Below, piece by piece: positions 24,394-32,363 of a stretch of DNA of 64,000 nt; positions within the stretch are counted from its first letter, which is position 1, and every line of letters starts with the position of its first letter. The stretch is from NCBI GenBank assembly GCA_038237225.1, contig JBBRYX010000013.1:62001-126000 (forward strand), written 5' to 3'. This stretch comes from DASVUC01 sp038237225. GTDB taxonomy: Bacteria; Planctomycetota; Phycisphaerae; Tepidisphaerales; Tepidisphaeraceae. The position numbers and the translations under genes are program-made. The notes below the pieces were generated by a model. That model had not been told where the DNA came from. It saw nothing but the letters and a program-made list of their open reading frames with translations, and ran no database searches.

Positions 24394-24771
24394 ATGGCGC
24401 GGATGAAAGAGGTTGCGAAGGTTTCGGCACTATGCCTGCTGGTTCTGACACTTGCATGTGCCTGTGCTTCGGACGTTGCGAACCGGTATTACGGCGACGT
24501 CAAATATCCGCCAAAAAAGTCCAAAGAGGTGGAAGTAATATACGTGGCACCCGCAAGTTCCTACACCGTCATCGCCGATTTCCAATCTCGCAATGAATCC
24601 GTCGATTCATTGCGCAAAAAAGCGGGCAAGATTGGGGCAGATGCCATCATCATCTCAAGACTTGGCGGATATGCCGCACTCAACAGCGAGTGGGCAAGTG
24701 ACGATCCATACCCAAATACAGGTTCCCGAGTTGTTGGGACCGCAATCAAATACTCCGAGGCCTCACCATGA
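24394..24771 (+). CDS. Small lipoprotein, GADAVI-type fold
   Basis: A lipoprotein of 125 aa (122 aa if the start is the ATG at 24403). The signal peptide ends in the lipobox LACA-C. The mature part has ASSYTVIADFQSRN followed by SLRKKAGKIGADAIIISR. The helix-strand LRKKAxKxGADAxI is shared with YbjQ/RcsF-like and DUF4156-type periplasmic lipoproteins. A function is not known; in RcsF this domain senses outer-membrane stress. It overlaps the next gene by 4 nt, and that gene encodes a second protein with the same helix-strand element, so the two may form a heteromer. Confidence 0.7.
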   Translation: MARMKEVAKVSALCLLVLTLACACASDVANRYYGDVKYPPKKSKEVEVIYVAPASSYTVIADFQSRNESVDSLRKKAGKIGADAIIISRLGGYAALNSEWASDDPYPNTGSRVVGTAIKYSEASP

Positions 24772-25133
24772 AGCAGTTGACTGTGCTTATGATTCTCATC
24801 TTGTTTGCCGTGTCGAGCGGCTGCGCAACCGTTGACGTCACTAAGACCGCCCGCGGTTTCCAAGCGCCCACCAACCCCAACGATGTTGATATCATCTTCA
24901 CACGCCCGGAACGCCCATTTGCCGAGTTGGCTTCCGTTGCCGTGCGGGGTTTTAATCCCGGTGACACCGCGAAACTGCACAACTCACTTCGCCAAAAATG
25001 TGCGCGTTTTGGAGCTTCCGCCGTCCTGCTGACGGATCAGGGAATGGACGCCAACGGACACCTTTGGGCAATTGGGGTTGCGATTGCGTACCAAGACGCT
25101 GGTAACGCGCCGGCGTCTCCGCGACCTAACTAA
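24768..25133 (+). CDS. Small lipoprotein, paralogue of the preceding gene
   Basis: The 121-aa protein has a signal peptide with lipobox VSSG-C. Its mature part has the same layout as its neighbour: a strand-rich start (VDIIFTRPERPFAELASVAVRG) then LHNSLRQKCARFGASAVLL, aligned with SLRKKAGKIGADAII next door. The ATGA overlap implies coupled translation and a shared role at the membrane, probably the inner face of the outer membrane. The function is unknown. The 230 bp after it, up to the RTX gene, hold no recognised feature. Confidence 0.68.
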   Translation: MKQLTVLMILILFAVSSGCATVDVTKTARGFQAPTNPNDVDIIFTRPERPFAELASVAVRGFNPGDTAKLHNSLRQKCARFGASAVLLTDQGMDANGHLWAIGVAIAYQDAGNAPASPRPN

Positions 25134-25364
25134 ACCGATAAGTTTGATCTCGAACCTTGGCTAACTGTACCGCTCGACGGTTCCGAAACGGTTTACTCGC
25201 TGTGGACGCGTCACAAGATCGCGCGTAAAATACGTGTAGAACTGAGGGCCGGGTATTTCATTGTGACCCGGATAGTCACAAATCTTGCGTCGCATGGTGG
25301 TTATCTCTGAACGCTGCCACCGTTATCGCCCAACGCCAAGTGCTGCGTGTCCGATGTCGCGAAA

Positions 25365-26114
25365 TCACGGCAACAACGCCTCGACTCCAGCGAGAACGTC
25401 AGACTCATCCCGGAGCCCAGTGTCGGTACCGGGCCCACCGTAGAACCAATCGCTACCGGCACCCCCCGCTAAATAATCATCTTGAGTGCCGCCGAGAATT
25501 GTGTCGTTCCCGTCCTCTCCGAAACACTTGTCATTGCTGCCACCCCCAGCCAGCACATCATCACCTAAGCCGCCCCATAGGCGATCTACGCCACTTCCAC
25601 CTTCAAGCGTGTCGTTTTCATTTCCGCCATAGATACGATCCGCACCTACTTCGCCGATCAGTCGATCGTGTCCGCCGCCACCATTGATTCTGTCATCGCC
25701 CGCGCGCCCGTTAATGGTATCCTTGCCTGCTCCACCAGTTAGGGTGTCATTTCCCGCACCTCCTGTGATGAGATCGTCCCCAAGACCGCCGTCCACATAG
25801 ACACCGGGTAGGGCATCACCAACGGAAACGGTGTCGTTGCCGCCACCTGCGTAAATCGCCACACGCGCGACGGCGGATTTCGGAAATGCCTCAGCAACTC
25901 CGCCATTCAACACCTCCAACTGATCGCCGTTTCTAAGAAATTCCAATGATTCCTTTCTCGCAGTCCCCGTCACTGTCAGCAATCCGTTGGACAAGCTTGC
26001 GACCTTCGGTGGAATCAATGGCGACGAAGTCAAATCAAATGCCATCGAGGTTGTTGATGTCTGAGTGTCTCCATTTGCGGTTGTGCTAACATCGCCTTTG
26101 GCTTCGTTGGACAC
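25365..26114 (-). CDS. RTX (hemolysin-type) Ca-binding repeat protein, C-terminal half of a frameshifted gene
   Basis: The frame covers 249 aa from an in-frame GTG. After about 85 residues come ten or so nonapeptide repeats of the GGxGxDxxx type (GGLGDDLITGGAGNDTLTGG and later copies). These bind Ca2+ and fold into a beta-roll outside the cell, as in type I-secreted proteins. The sequence upstream of the GTG continues the frame as TSTTAWFGYGLGN for about 16 codons, matching nothing that could start a protein. The N-terminal LEPR-XLL half ends 46 bp upstream in another frame. It should be read as the tail of that gene. Confidence 0.75.
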   Translation of the reverse strand: MSNEAKGDVSTTANGDTQTSTTSMAFDLTSSPLIPPKVASLSNGLLTVTGTARKESLEFLRNGDQLEVLNGGVAEAFPKSAVARVAIYAGGGNDTVSVGDALPGVYVDGGLGDDLITGGAGNDTLTGGAGKDTINGRAGDDRINGGGGHDRLIGEVGADRIYGGNENDTLEGGSGVDRLWGGLGDDVLAGGGSNDKCFGEDGNDTILGGTQDDYLAGGAGSDWFYGGPGTDTGLRDESDVLAGVEALLP

Positions 26115-26160
26115 ATTACCGAGGCCATACCCGAACCACGCAGTCGTACTGGTGCGCTCC

Positions 26161-26748
26161 TTATATGTCCATTACGCCGAAGCTGCCTCTTCCCGATAGG
26201 CTAATCGAGGTATCCATTGTGATTTTTAATGCAGCGACCAGTCGTCCGTCGGGGAGTTGACGACGCTGTTTTCCCCAAACATGAAACGTTGCGCCGGTCG
26301 TGCCGCTTCCAGCAATGCGACCAATCGAGGGCCCCTCAAGCACAAAACTCGTGACTACTTTTGGCGTACTTGCGATTTGCCCATCCTTAAGAATGGCATT
26401 CAGTATCTTTAATGGCGGGGCGAAGGTCAGCTGCACCGTGGTATCGAGACCAATGCGCGACGAGAGCTGATAGACGAACAGTCCGTCTTTAGACAATCGA
26501 AGAAACGATGAACCCTTGTCGGCGGGTTCTGCCGACACTTGAAACGAATCTTCAAATCGGGATACACCCACGCCGCCGATCGAAGCGGCAAGAACGGTTG
26601 TTTTCCTCGTGGCTGCTTGATCTTTATACGTCCCAGAGTAGGACCATGTGGTTCCAGGCGTGGTCGGGAAGTAGTCGACGGTATTGTAGGTAGATAGCAT
26701 CCGGCGAGCTTCCAAGAATTCGATTACGGCCTGAGGAATTTTCTGCAT
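26161..26748 (-). CDS. LEPR-XLL secreted protein, N-terminal half of a frameshifted gene
   Basis: The 195-aa frame begins MQKIPQAVIEFLEARRMLS, a planctomycetal LEPR-XLL export motif (here LEARRMLS), with GGAAG upstream on the minus strand supporting this start over the longer 259-aa reading. The body is a beta-rich extracellular domain (TPGTTWSYSGTYKDQAA, TTVQLTFAPPLKIL). It stops at GSFGVMDI. Skipping one base at the TATAA after GACATA (near 26161) gives VMDIKERTSTTAWFGYGLGN and runs into the RTX half. The two halves are therefore one gene of about 460 codons broken by a +1 frameshift, real or a sequencing error. Confidence 0.75.
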   Translation of the reverse strand: MQKIPQAVIEFLEARRMLSTYNTVDYFPTTPGTTWSYSGTYKDQAATRKTTVLAASIGGVGVSRFEDSFQVSAEPADKGSSFLRLSKDGLFVYQLSSRIGLDTTVQLTFAPPLKILNAILKDGQIASTPKVVTSFVLEGPSIGRIAGSGTTGATFHVWGKQRRQLPDGRLVAALKITMDTSISLSGRGSFGVMDI

Positions 26749-26955
26749 ACGTTCTTCCAAAATAGCGGTGGTGAAGTGTGGCAGGATGATATCGCGCCAA
26801 GCTTTGGAGATACAGCTATTTTTATCGGTGCCCATCGGTGTGAATCCGTGGCTCATAACTCTTCTTGGTGATCTCGGTGATCCCGGTGGTGAATAAAACA
26901 GAAGTTCCAAGCTCCAAATAAGCAGGTGGAAAGGGGTCAAAGAAGAAACATCAGT

Positions 26956-27351
26956 TCATCGGGAGAGGCGCGGGCCTGACGCGGATGGGCCGGCGCCGGG
27001 GGCGGCGCCGGCTTCGCCGACTTTGCTTAGGACGGTTTGGTTGACCTTGCGGAGGAGGTCGATGAAGTCTACCTGGGCGAGGTTGAGGGCTTTGACTTTG
27101 ATGTTGCTGACGATTCGGCCTTGCAGGCTTTCTAACTGCGTGCGCTGGGCGTCGGTGACGGGCATGCCCTGGGATTCCTGGCGGGCGAGGGTTTCTAAGG
27201 TGCGGTCGAATTCGGCGAGGGATCGGGCGGCTTCGGGATCGTCGGAGACGGCTTTCTGGGCCTTGCGGTAGGTGTCTACCGAAGGGTGTTGCGCGACTAA
27301 GTCGGCGAGTTTGGTGGCTTCATCGAGGATCTGTTGCGTGTCTACGGGCAT
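26956..27351 (-). CDS. YlbF-family protein
   Basis: A 131-aa, almost wholly helical protein starting MPVDTQQILDEATKLADLV, with QHPSVDTYRKAQKAVSDDPE, typical of the YlbF/YmcA family. In Bacillus, YlbF and YmcA form the Y-complex that helps RNase Y and affects competence and biofilm formation; a similar RNA-processing accessory role is possible. AAGGAA 4-9 nt upstream of the ATG decides the start; a much longer frame to 28224 is a shadow of the opposite thiF gene. The tail is Ala/Gly/Pro-rich. It is divergent from the E1-like gene. Confidence 0.82.
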   Translation of the reverse strand: MPVDTQQILDEATKLADLVAQHPSVDTYRKAQKAVSDDPEAARSLAEFDRTLETLARQESQGMPVTDAQRTQLESLQGRIVSNIKVKALNLAQVDFIDLLRKVNQTVLSKVGEAGAAPGAGPSASGPRLSR

Positions 27352-27410
27352 GTTTCCTTCCTTTGGGCGTAGTATAGGGAGAAGCGGGGGAAAAGCCGAG
27401 CGGGTGAAAG

Positions 27411-28499
27411 ATGGATCAGATGGATCGGTATCATCGACAGAGGTTGCTGCCTCAGGTGGGGGAGGCGGGGCAGGAGAAGTTGGCGCGCGCTGGAGTGCTG
27501 CTGGTGGGATGTGGGGCGCTGGGGACGGTGATGGCGGAGCAGCTTGTGCGGGCGGGGGTGGGGTTTGTGCGGATTTGCGATCGGGATTTGGTTGAAGCGA
27601 CGAATTTGCAGAGGCAGGTTTTGTTTGATGAGGAGGATGCGAGGAGCGGGATGCCGAAGGCTGAGGCGGCGAAGCGGCGATTGGAGAAGGTGAATTCGGG
27701 GGTGGTGGTTGATGCTCGGGTGGTGGATGTTCATAGTGGGAATGTTGAGAAGTTGATTCGGGTGGATGGTGGGAGGGAAAGCGCCCCGCAAGCGGGGCCG
27801 CTAAACGAAGGGAAGTGGTTGGATTTGATTTTGGATGGGACTGATAATGTGGAGACGCGTTATCTGGTGAATGATGTTGCGGTGAAGCATGGGGTGCCTT
27901 GGGTGTATGGGGCTTGCGTGGGGGTGGAGGGTCGGGTGATGGGTGTGGTGCCGGGGAAGGGGCCTTGTTTGCGGTGTCTCTTTGAGGAGCCGGCGGGGGC
28001 GGGTGAGTTGGCGACGTGCGATACGGTGGGAGTGCTTGGGGCGGCGGCGGGGGTGATCGCTTCGCTGCAAGTTGCGGTGGGGATGAAGATTCTTCTCGGC
28101 GCGCCGGTTGAAAAGGTGAGCGCGCTTGTGACGGTTGACGTTTGGGACGCACGATTCCGCACGATTGAAACCGTCGATTCGCGACGGGAAGATTGTCCGT
28201 GCTGCGGCCTGCGGCGGTTTGCATTTTTGGAGCGGCCGGACGCTGGTTTGGCGGTGGCGCTGTGCGGTCGGGGAGCGGTGCAGATCCGGCCGGAGCGGGG
28301 GGATCACATCGAGCTTGCCGGGTTGCACGAGCGGCTGGTTCGTGTTGGGGAATCGTTGCGGACGCCTTATTTTGTCAAATGCCGGCTGCGGGACAGCTCG
28401 TTGGAACTGACGGTGTTTGCTGATGGACGGGCAATCGTGGGCGGGACTTCGGATCTTTCCCTCGCGCGCTCCACCTATGCCCGGTTTGTGGGATTCTAG
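27411..28499 (+). CDS. E1-like ThiF/MoeB-family sulfur-carrier adenylyltransferase
   Basis: The 362-aa protein has an N-terminal E1 fold: GCGALGTVMAEQLVRAG (ATP, residues 34-50), CDRDLVEATNLQRQVLF, LDGTDNVETRYLVND, catalytic C203, and zinc ligands C186/C189 with C262/C265. It should adenylate the C-terminal Gly of a ubiquitin-like sulfur carrier. The C-terminal 90 residues (CGRGAVQIRPE, TVFADGRAIVGG) are the domain typical of longer MoeB/ThiF proteins. Residues 123-134 (ESAPQAGPLNEG) are an insertion encoded by a palindromic DNA repeat. It heads a cluster with CysM-like, Mec-like and rhodanese genes, so the partner is probably a CysO/ThiS-type carrier. Confidence 0.9.
   Translation: MDQMDRYHRQRLLPQVGEAGQEKLARAGVLLVGCGALGTVMAEQLVRAGVGFVRICDRDLVEATNLQRQVLFDEEDARSGMPKAEAAKRRLEKVNSGVVVDARVVDVHSGNVEKLIRVDGGRESAPQAGPLNEGKWLDLILDGTDNVETRYLVNDVAVKHGVPWVYGACVGVEGRVMGVVPGKGPCLRCLFEEPAGAGELATCDTVGVLGAAAGVIASLQVAVGMKILLGAPVEKVSALVTVDVWDARFRTIETVDSRREDCPCCGLRRFAFLERPDAGLAVALCGRGAVQIRPERGDHIELAGLHERLVRVGESLRTPYFVKCRLRDSSLELTVFADGRAIVGGTSDLSLARSTYARFVGF
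27781..27811. repeat. Palindromic repeat core inserted in the thiF-like coding sequence
   Basis: GCGCCCCGCAAGCGGGGCCG, then CTAAACGAAGG, is almost identical to the centres of the 96-bp elements at 50311 and 54766. It contains the hairpin GCCCCGC-AA-GCGGGGC and keeps the reading frame. Confidence 0.75.
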
Positions 28500-28506
28500 G
28501 CTGGGT

Positions 28507-28512
28507 TAGAAT
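28507..28512 (+). promoter_or_regulatory. TAGAAT -10 box before cysM-like gene
   Basis: TAGAAT lies 8 nt before the TTG start at 28521, supporting that start and a leaderless transcript. Confidence 0.4.
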
Positions 28513-28520
28513 CCGCCACT

Positions 28521-29516
28521 TTGAAAGCAAACCTTCACTCCTCTAGGATTGATCGAACCAACGTGAAAGCAGTTCCCTGTGAATCATCGGTGGAGGGGCG
28601 GTCGGTTCTCGATTTGATCGGGAATACACCGTTGCTGAAATTCAAGCGGATCACGGAGACGGCTGCGCCGGTGAAGGTTTATGCGAAGGCGGAGTGGTAC
28701 AACCCCGGTGGCAGCGTGAAGGATCGGGCGGCCCTGTACATGATCCTCGATGGTGAGCGCCGGGGGCTTATGACAAAGGATAAGACGATCATCGACGCGA
28801 CGAGCGGGAATACGGGGATTGCGTATGCCATGATCGCGGCGGAGCGCGGTTACAGGCTGAAGGTGGCGCTGCCTAAGAATGCGAGCCCGGAGCGGAAGCA
28901 GAGTTTGCGGGCTTATGGGGCGGAGTTGATCCTGACGGATCCGGCCGAGAGTACGGATGGGGCGCAGCGGCTTGTGCGCAAGATTGTGGATGAGGATCCG
29001 GGGAAGTATTTCTATCCGGATCAATACAACAATGACGCGAATTGGACCGCGCATTACGAAACGACAGCGCCGGAGATCTGGCGGCAAACCGCGGGAGAGG
29101 TGACGCACTTCGTCACCGGGATGGGCACGAGCGGGACATTCATGGGAACAACGCGGCGATTGCGCGAGTTCAATCCGCTGATCAAGTGCTGCAGCATGCA
29201 GCCGGATGCGCCGCTGCATGGACTTGAGGGGATGAAGCACATGGCGACGGCGCTGGTGCCGGGGATTTATGATCCGACTCTGGCGGATGAGAATCTTGAG
29301 GTTTCGACGGAAGATGCGCACCGGATGGTGCTGAGGCTGGCGCGCGAAGAGGGATTGCTCGTGGGCGTGTCTTCGGGCGCCAATATGGTGGCGGCATTGG
29401 AAGTGGCGCGGCGGTTGAAGGAAGGCGTAGTGGTCACGATTTTTTGCGACTCTGCGGCAAAGTATTTATCCGAAAGTTTCTGGACCGAGAGTAGCGAAGC
29501 GGAGAACTGGCCGTGA
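28521..29516 (+). CDS. cysM: CysM-type cysteine synthase (PLP, beta-family)
   Basis: A 331-aa fold-type II PLP enzyme. The motifs are IGNTPLLKF, the Schiff-base K67 in NPGGSVKDRAAL, ATSGNTGIAYAM, GMGTSGTFMGTTRRLREF and VGVSSGANMVAAL. Its C-terminal half (QPDAPLHGLEGMKHMATALVPGIYDP) is closer to mycobacterial CysM, which uses thiocarboxylated CysO instead of free sulfide, than to CysK, which is encoded separately at 31398. It starts with TTG; a -10 box 8 nt upstream supports this. It overlaps the JAMM peptidase gene by 4 nt, the same neighbour as in the Mycobacterium mec-cysO-cysM locus. Confidence 0.87.
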   Translation: MKANLHSSRIDRTNVKAVPCESSVEGRSVLDLIGNTPLLKFKRITETAAPVKVYAKAEWYNPGGSVKDRAALYMILDGERRGLMTKDKTIIDATSGNTGIAYAMIAAERGYRLKVALPKNASPERKQSLRAYGAELILTDPAESTDGAQRLVRKIVDEDPGKYFYPDQYNNDANWTAHYETTAPEIWRQTAGEVTHFVTGMGTSGTFMGTTRRLREFNPLIKCCSMQPDAPLHGLEGMKHMATALVPGIYDPTLADENLEVSTEDAHRMVLRLAREEGLLVGVSSGANMVAALEVARRLKEGVVVTIFCDSAAKYLSESFWTESSEAENWP

Positions 29517-29968
29517 ACGAGCTTGTGCTATCCGCGGAGTTGTATACGAAGATCGAGCGGGAGGGCGCTGCCGCTTATCCGAACGAATGCTGCGGGATTT
29601 TGTATGGGCGGGATGTGAATGAAGGGGGCGTGGCGCGGCGGATCGTGGACCGGATTGAACCGGTGCGGAATGAGTTTGAGGCGGGGGAGCAGTATCATCG
29701 ATTTTTGATTACGCCACAGACGCTGATGAAGGCGGAGAGGACCGCGAGCGAGGAAGGTCTGCTGGTGGTGGGATTTTATCACAGCCATCCGGATCATCCT
29801 GCGCGGCCGAGCCAGTATGATCTGGATCATGGATGGCCGTTTTATAGTTATGTGATCGTGAGCGTGCTTCAGCGTGAGCCGGATGCAATGACGTGTTGGG
29901 TGCTGGATGAGGGGACGGAGGGGTTTCGGCGGCAGGAGATTGTTGGGACGGTGATGAATGATGAGTGA
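29513..29968 (+). CDS. JAMM/MPN+ metallopeptidase (Mec-like)
   Basis: The 151-aa protein is a complete JAMM zinc peptidase: E25 in NECCGIL and H90-S-H92...S100-x2-D103 (HSHPDHPARPSQYD). In Mycobacterium the homologue Mec removes cysteine from the C-terminus of CysO after CysM has added it. Tandem placement after the CysM-like gene (4-nt overlap) supports the same role here. Other JAMM proteins trim ubiquitin-like carriers of molybdopterin or thiamine synthesis, so the substrate is inferred. Confidence 0.9.
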   Translation: MNELVLSAELYTKIEREGAAAYPNECCGILYGRDVNEGGVARRIVDRIEPVRNEFEAGEQYHRFLITPQTLMKAERTASEEGLLVVGFYHSHPDHPARPSQYDLDHGWPFYSYVIVSVLQREPDAMTCWVLDEGTEGFRRQEIVGTVMNDE

Positions 29969-29969
29969 C

Positions 29970-29994
29970 GTAAAACTGAAACGTGAAACGTGAC
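29970..29994. repeat. AAACGTG heptamer repeat between mec-like and rhodanese genes
   Basis: GTAAAACTGAAACGTGAAAC then GTGAC, in the 44-bp gap inside the sulfur cluster. Confidence 0.65.
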
Positions 29995-30012
29995 GACGAG
30001 GGAGAGGTTCGT

Positions 30013-30891
30013 ATGGTGGATTATGCACATCCTGATGCGCTGGTATCGACGGAGTGGGTCGGTTCACATTTGGACGATCCGACGATCAAGCTTGTGGAGG
30101 TGGATGTGGATACCTCGAGCTATGAGAAGGGTCATATCAGGGGCGCGATGGGGTGGAACTGGCAGACCGAGTTGCAGGATCGGGTGCAGCGGAACGTGGT
30201 GGATCCGCGGACGTTTGCGGAGCTGTGCGGGCGGAGCGGGATTGACAAAGATGATATGGTCATCCTGTATGGGGATAATCATAACTGGTTCGCGGCCTGG
30301 GCGCTGTGGCAGTTCCAGTATTACGGGCATCGGAACGTGAAGCTGATGAACGGGGGGCGGAAGAAGTGGGAGCTGGAGAAACGCGCGCTGACGACGGAGG
30401 TGTCGCGGGTGACGCTGAGGGAGTATCCGATCCCGGCGACGGATGAGAGCATCCGGGCTTACCGTCGGGAGGTGGAAGATTTGGTGGGGAGCAATCGAGC
30501 GAACCTGGTGGATGTGCGGTCGCCGGATGAGTTTACGGGGAAGATCATCGCGCCACCGGGAATGAGCGAGACGGCCCAGCGTGCGGGGCATATTCCGGGA
30601 GCGAAGAATATTCCGTGGTCGAAGGCCGTGAATGAGGATGGAACGTTCAAGAATTCAGATGAGCTGAAGAAGCTGTATGGGGATGCCGGGGTGGATTTTT
30701 CGAGGCCGACGATCGCGTATTGCCGGATCGGCGAGCGTTCGAGCCATACGTGGTTTGTGTTGAAGTATTTGCTCGGTGTCAATAACGTGAAAAACTATGA
30801 TGGGTCGTGGACGGAGTGGGGGAACCTGGTCGGAGCGCCGATTGAAGTGGGGGAAGGCGCGACGGCGATGGCGAATGTGAAGTGTGACTAG
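30013..30891 (+). CDS. Thiosulfate/3-mercaptopyruvate sulfurtransferase (two rhodanese domains)
   Basis: A 292-aa tandem rhodanese starting MVDYAHPDALVSTEWVG with GGAGAGG upstream. The first domain is structural (VDVDTSSYEKGHIRGAMGWN). The second carries the active loop with C237 in AYCRIGERSSHTW. In the sulfur cluster it could supply persulfide sulfur for the E1-activated carrier, as rhodanese domains do in MoeZ and MOCS3. The loop sequence CRIGERS is nearer thiosulfate sulfurtransferases than mercaptopyruvate ones. Confidence 0.9.
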   Translation: MVDYAHPDALVSTEWVGSHLDDPTIKLVEVDVDTSSYEKGHIRGAMGWNWQTELQDRVQRNVVDPRTFAELCGRSGIDKDDMVILYGDNHNWFAAWALWQFQYYGHRNVKLMNGGRKKWELEKRALTTEVSRVTLREYPIPATDESIRAYRREVEDLVGSNRANLVDVRSPDEFTGKIIAPPGMSETAQRAGHIPGAKNIPWSKAVNEDGTFKNSDELKKLYGDAGVDFSRPTIAYCRIGERSSHTWFVLKYLLGVNNVKNYDGSWTEWGNLVGAPIEVGEGATAMANVKCD

Positions 30892-30899
30892 GAGAAGCA

Positions 30900-31160
30900 A
30901 TGGACGTGGAAAAGCTTCGGGAATTTCGTCGGGCGGATCCGTTTCGACCCTTTAAGTTGGTTATGAAGGACGGTCGAAAGCTTCTTGTGGAAAAGTCATA
31001 CTACCTGGGAATTGCGCCTGATAAAAAGATGCTGGTGCACTCCTCGGAGGATGGGGGATTTGAAATAATCGCTCCTGCTAGCGTTGCCGCAATAGAGGGC
31101 GGTATTACTGTCACCGAGCAAACGCGGCGGCGGCCCAACCGGCGCAAAGGTGCCGCATGA
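30900..31160 (+). CDS. Small conserved planctomycetal protein, copy 1
   Basis: The 86-aa protein starts MDVEKLREFRRADPFRPFKLVMKDGRK, followed by beta-strand-like residues and a basic tail. The RxxPFxPFxLxxxDGR pattern is a recurring small protein type in Planctomycetes, with no assigned function. It begins 9 bp after the rhodanese and ends in a 4-nt overlap with a second copy of the same family. Confidence 0.7.
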   Translation: MDVEKLREFRRADPFRPFKLVMKDGRKLLVEKSYYLGIAPDKKMLVHSSEDGGFEIIAPASVAAIEGGITVTEQTRRRPNRRKGAA

Positions 31161-31408
31161 CCAGCGAGCAAGTGGTGAAGTTTTTTGGTGCGAGGCCGTT
31201 CAAGCCGTTTACCTGTAGTCTTGTCAACGGCCGGGAGCTGCAGGTGCTGCATCCGGAACAAGTGAGCGTCGGAAGGCATGCATTGGTCGTTTCCCACATC
31301 CACCCATCGCGACAGCTTGAAGTAATTGACGCAGCGCACATCGTGTCACTGCGCACTATTTATCCAGCAGACATCGACTCGTGGAGCGAAGACAACGATG
31401 CCACTTAA
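31157..31408 (+). CDS. Small conserved planctomycetal protein, copy 2
   Basis: The 83-aa protein has the same start as its neighbour: FFGARPFKPFTCSLVNGRELQVLHPEQVSV, then VVSHIHPSRQLEVIDAAHIVSL. It overlaps the previous gene by 4 nt and CysK by 11 nt, so all three are translated from one mRNA. The paired arrangement suggests a heterodimer or a recent duplication; the sequences have diverged strongly. Function unknown. Confidence 0.7.
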   Translation: MTSEQVVKFFGARPFKPFTCSLVNGRELQVLHPEQVSVGRHALVVSHIHPSRQLEVIDAAHIVSLRTIYPADIDSWSEDNDAT

Positions 31409-32360
31409 ACCACAAGGACGAATTTTTAATGACATTACGGAAACCATCGGCGGGACGCCGCTCGTGCGGTTGAACCGGGTAATTCCGCCGGGCGGGGCGA
31501 TCGTGTTGGCGAAATGCGAGTTCTTCAACCCGCTGTCGAGCGTGAAGGATCGCATTGGCGTTTCGATGATCGAAGCGGCGGAGCGGGAGGGTAAGGTTGA
31601 CAAGGAGACGGTGATTGTCGAACCGACCAGCGGGAACACGGGCATTGCGCTGGCGTTCGTGTGCGCGGCCAAGGGTTATAAGCTGATCCTGACGATGCCG
31701 GAGTCGATGTCGATCGAGAGGCGGCGGCTTCTGAAGGCGCTGGGGGCGCAGGTGGTGTTGACGCCGGCGGCGGATGGGATGCGCGGGGCGATCAATACGG
31801 CTCAGAAGATTCTGTCGGAGCACAAGAAATCGTTCATGCCTCAGCAGTTTGATAACCCGGCGAATCCGGAAATTCATCGTACGACGACGGCTGAAGAGCT
31901 GTGGGCGGATACGAACGGTCAGATCGATATGCTCGTTTCCGGCGTGGGCACGGGTGGCACGATTACCGGGGTCGCGGAAGTTTTGAAAAAGCGCAAGCCG
32001 ACCTTTCGGGCGATTGCGGTGGAGCCGGTGGCCTCACCGGTGATCACGCAGACGATGAAGGGTGAAGCGATGAAGCCGGGGCGGCACAAGATTCAGGGGA
32101 TCGGGGCGGGGTTCGTCCCTTCGAACCTTCACATGAATATGGTCGATGAGGTGATTCAGGTCACGGATGAAGAGGCGTTTGAATGGGCGCGGCGGCTGCA
32201 TAAGGAGGAAGGATTATTCGCGGGCATCAGTTCCGGTGGGAACGTCGCGGCGGCGGCGAAGGTCGCGGCGCGGCCCGAGAGCAAGGGGAAGATGATCGCG
32301 GTTGTGTTGCCGAGTATTGGTGAGCGGTATTTGAGCACGCCGTTGTTTGAGGAGGAATGA
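31398..32360 (+). CDS. cysK: Cysteine synthase A (O-acetylserine sulfhydrylase)
   Basis: The 320-aa protein has FNDITETIGGTPLVRLNRV, the PLP lysine K50 in NPLSSVKDRIG, PTSGNTGIALAF, GVGTGGTITGV and a C-terminal LPSIGERYLSTPLF, the standard CysK signature. It condenses O-acetylserine with sulfide to cysteine in the cytoplasm. The ATG at 31398 gives the usual length and lies inside the end of the preceding small gene. A frame to 31326 overlaps it and is rejected. It is the second cysteine synthase in the cluster, beside the CysM-type one at 28521. Confidence 0.95.
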   Translation: MPLKPQGRIFNDITETIGGTPLVRLNRVIPPGGAIVLAKCEFFNPLSSVKDRIGVSMIEAAEREGKVDKETVIVEPTSGNTGIALAFVCAAKGYKLILTMPESMSIERRRLLKALGAQVVLTPAADGMRGAINTAQKILSEHKKSFMPQQFDNPANPEIHRTTTAEELWADTNGQIDMLVSGVGTGGTITGVAEVLKKRKPTFRAIAVEPVASPVITQTMKGEAMKPGRHKIQGIGAGFVPSNLHMNMVDEVIQVTDEEAFEWARRLHKEEGLFAGISSGGNVAAAAKVAARPESKGKMIAVVLPSIGERYLSTPLFEEE

Positions 32361-32363
32361 GCC

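Noticed and set aside
26956..28224. 422-codon reading of the YlbF-like gene
   Set aside because: The extra 290 residues are Pro/Ser/His-rich antisense of the thiF-like gene; AAGGAA just before the ATG at 27351 marks the real start.
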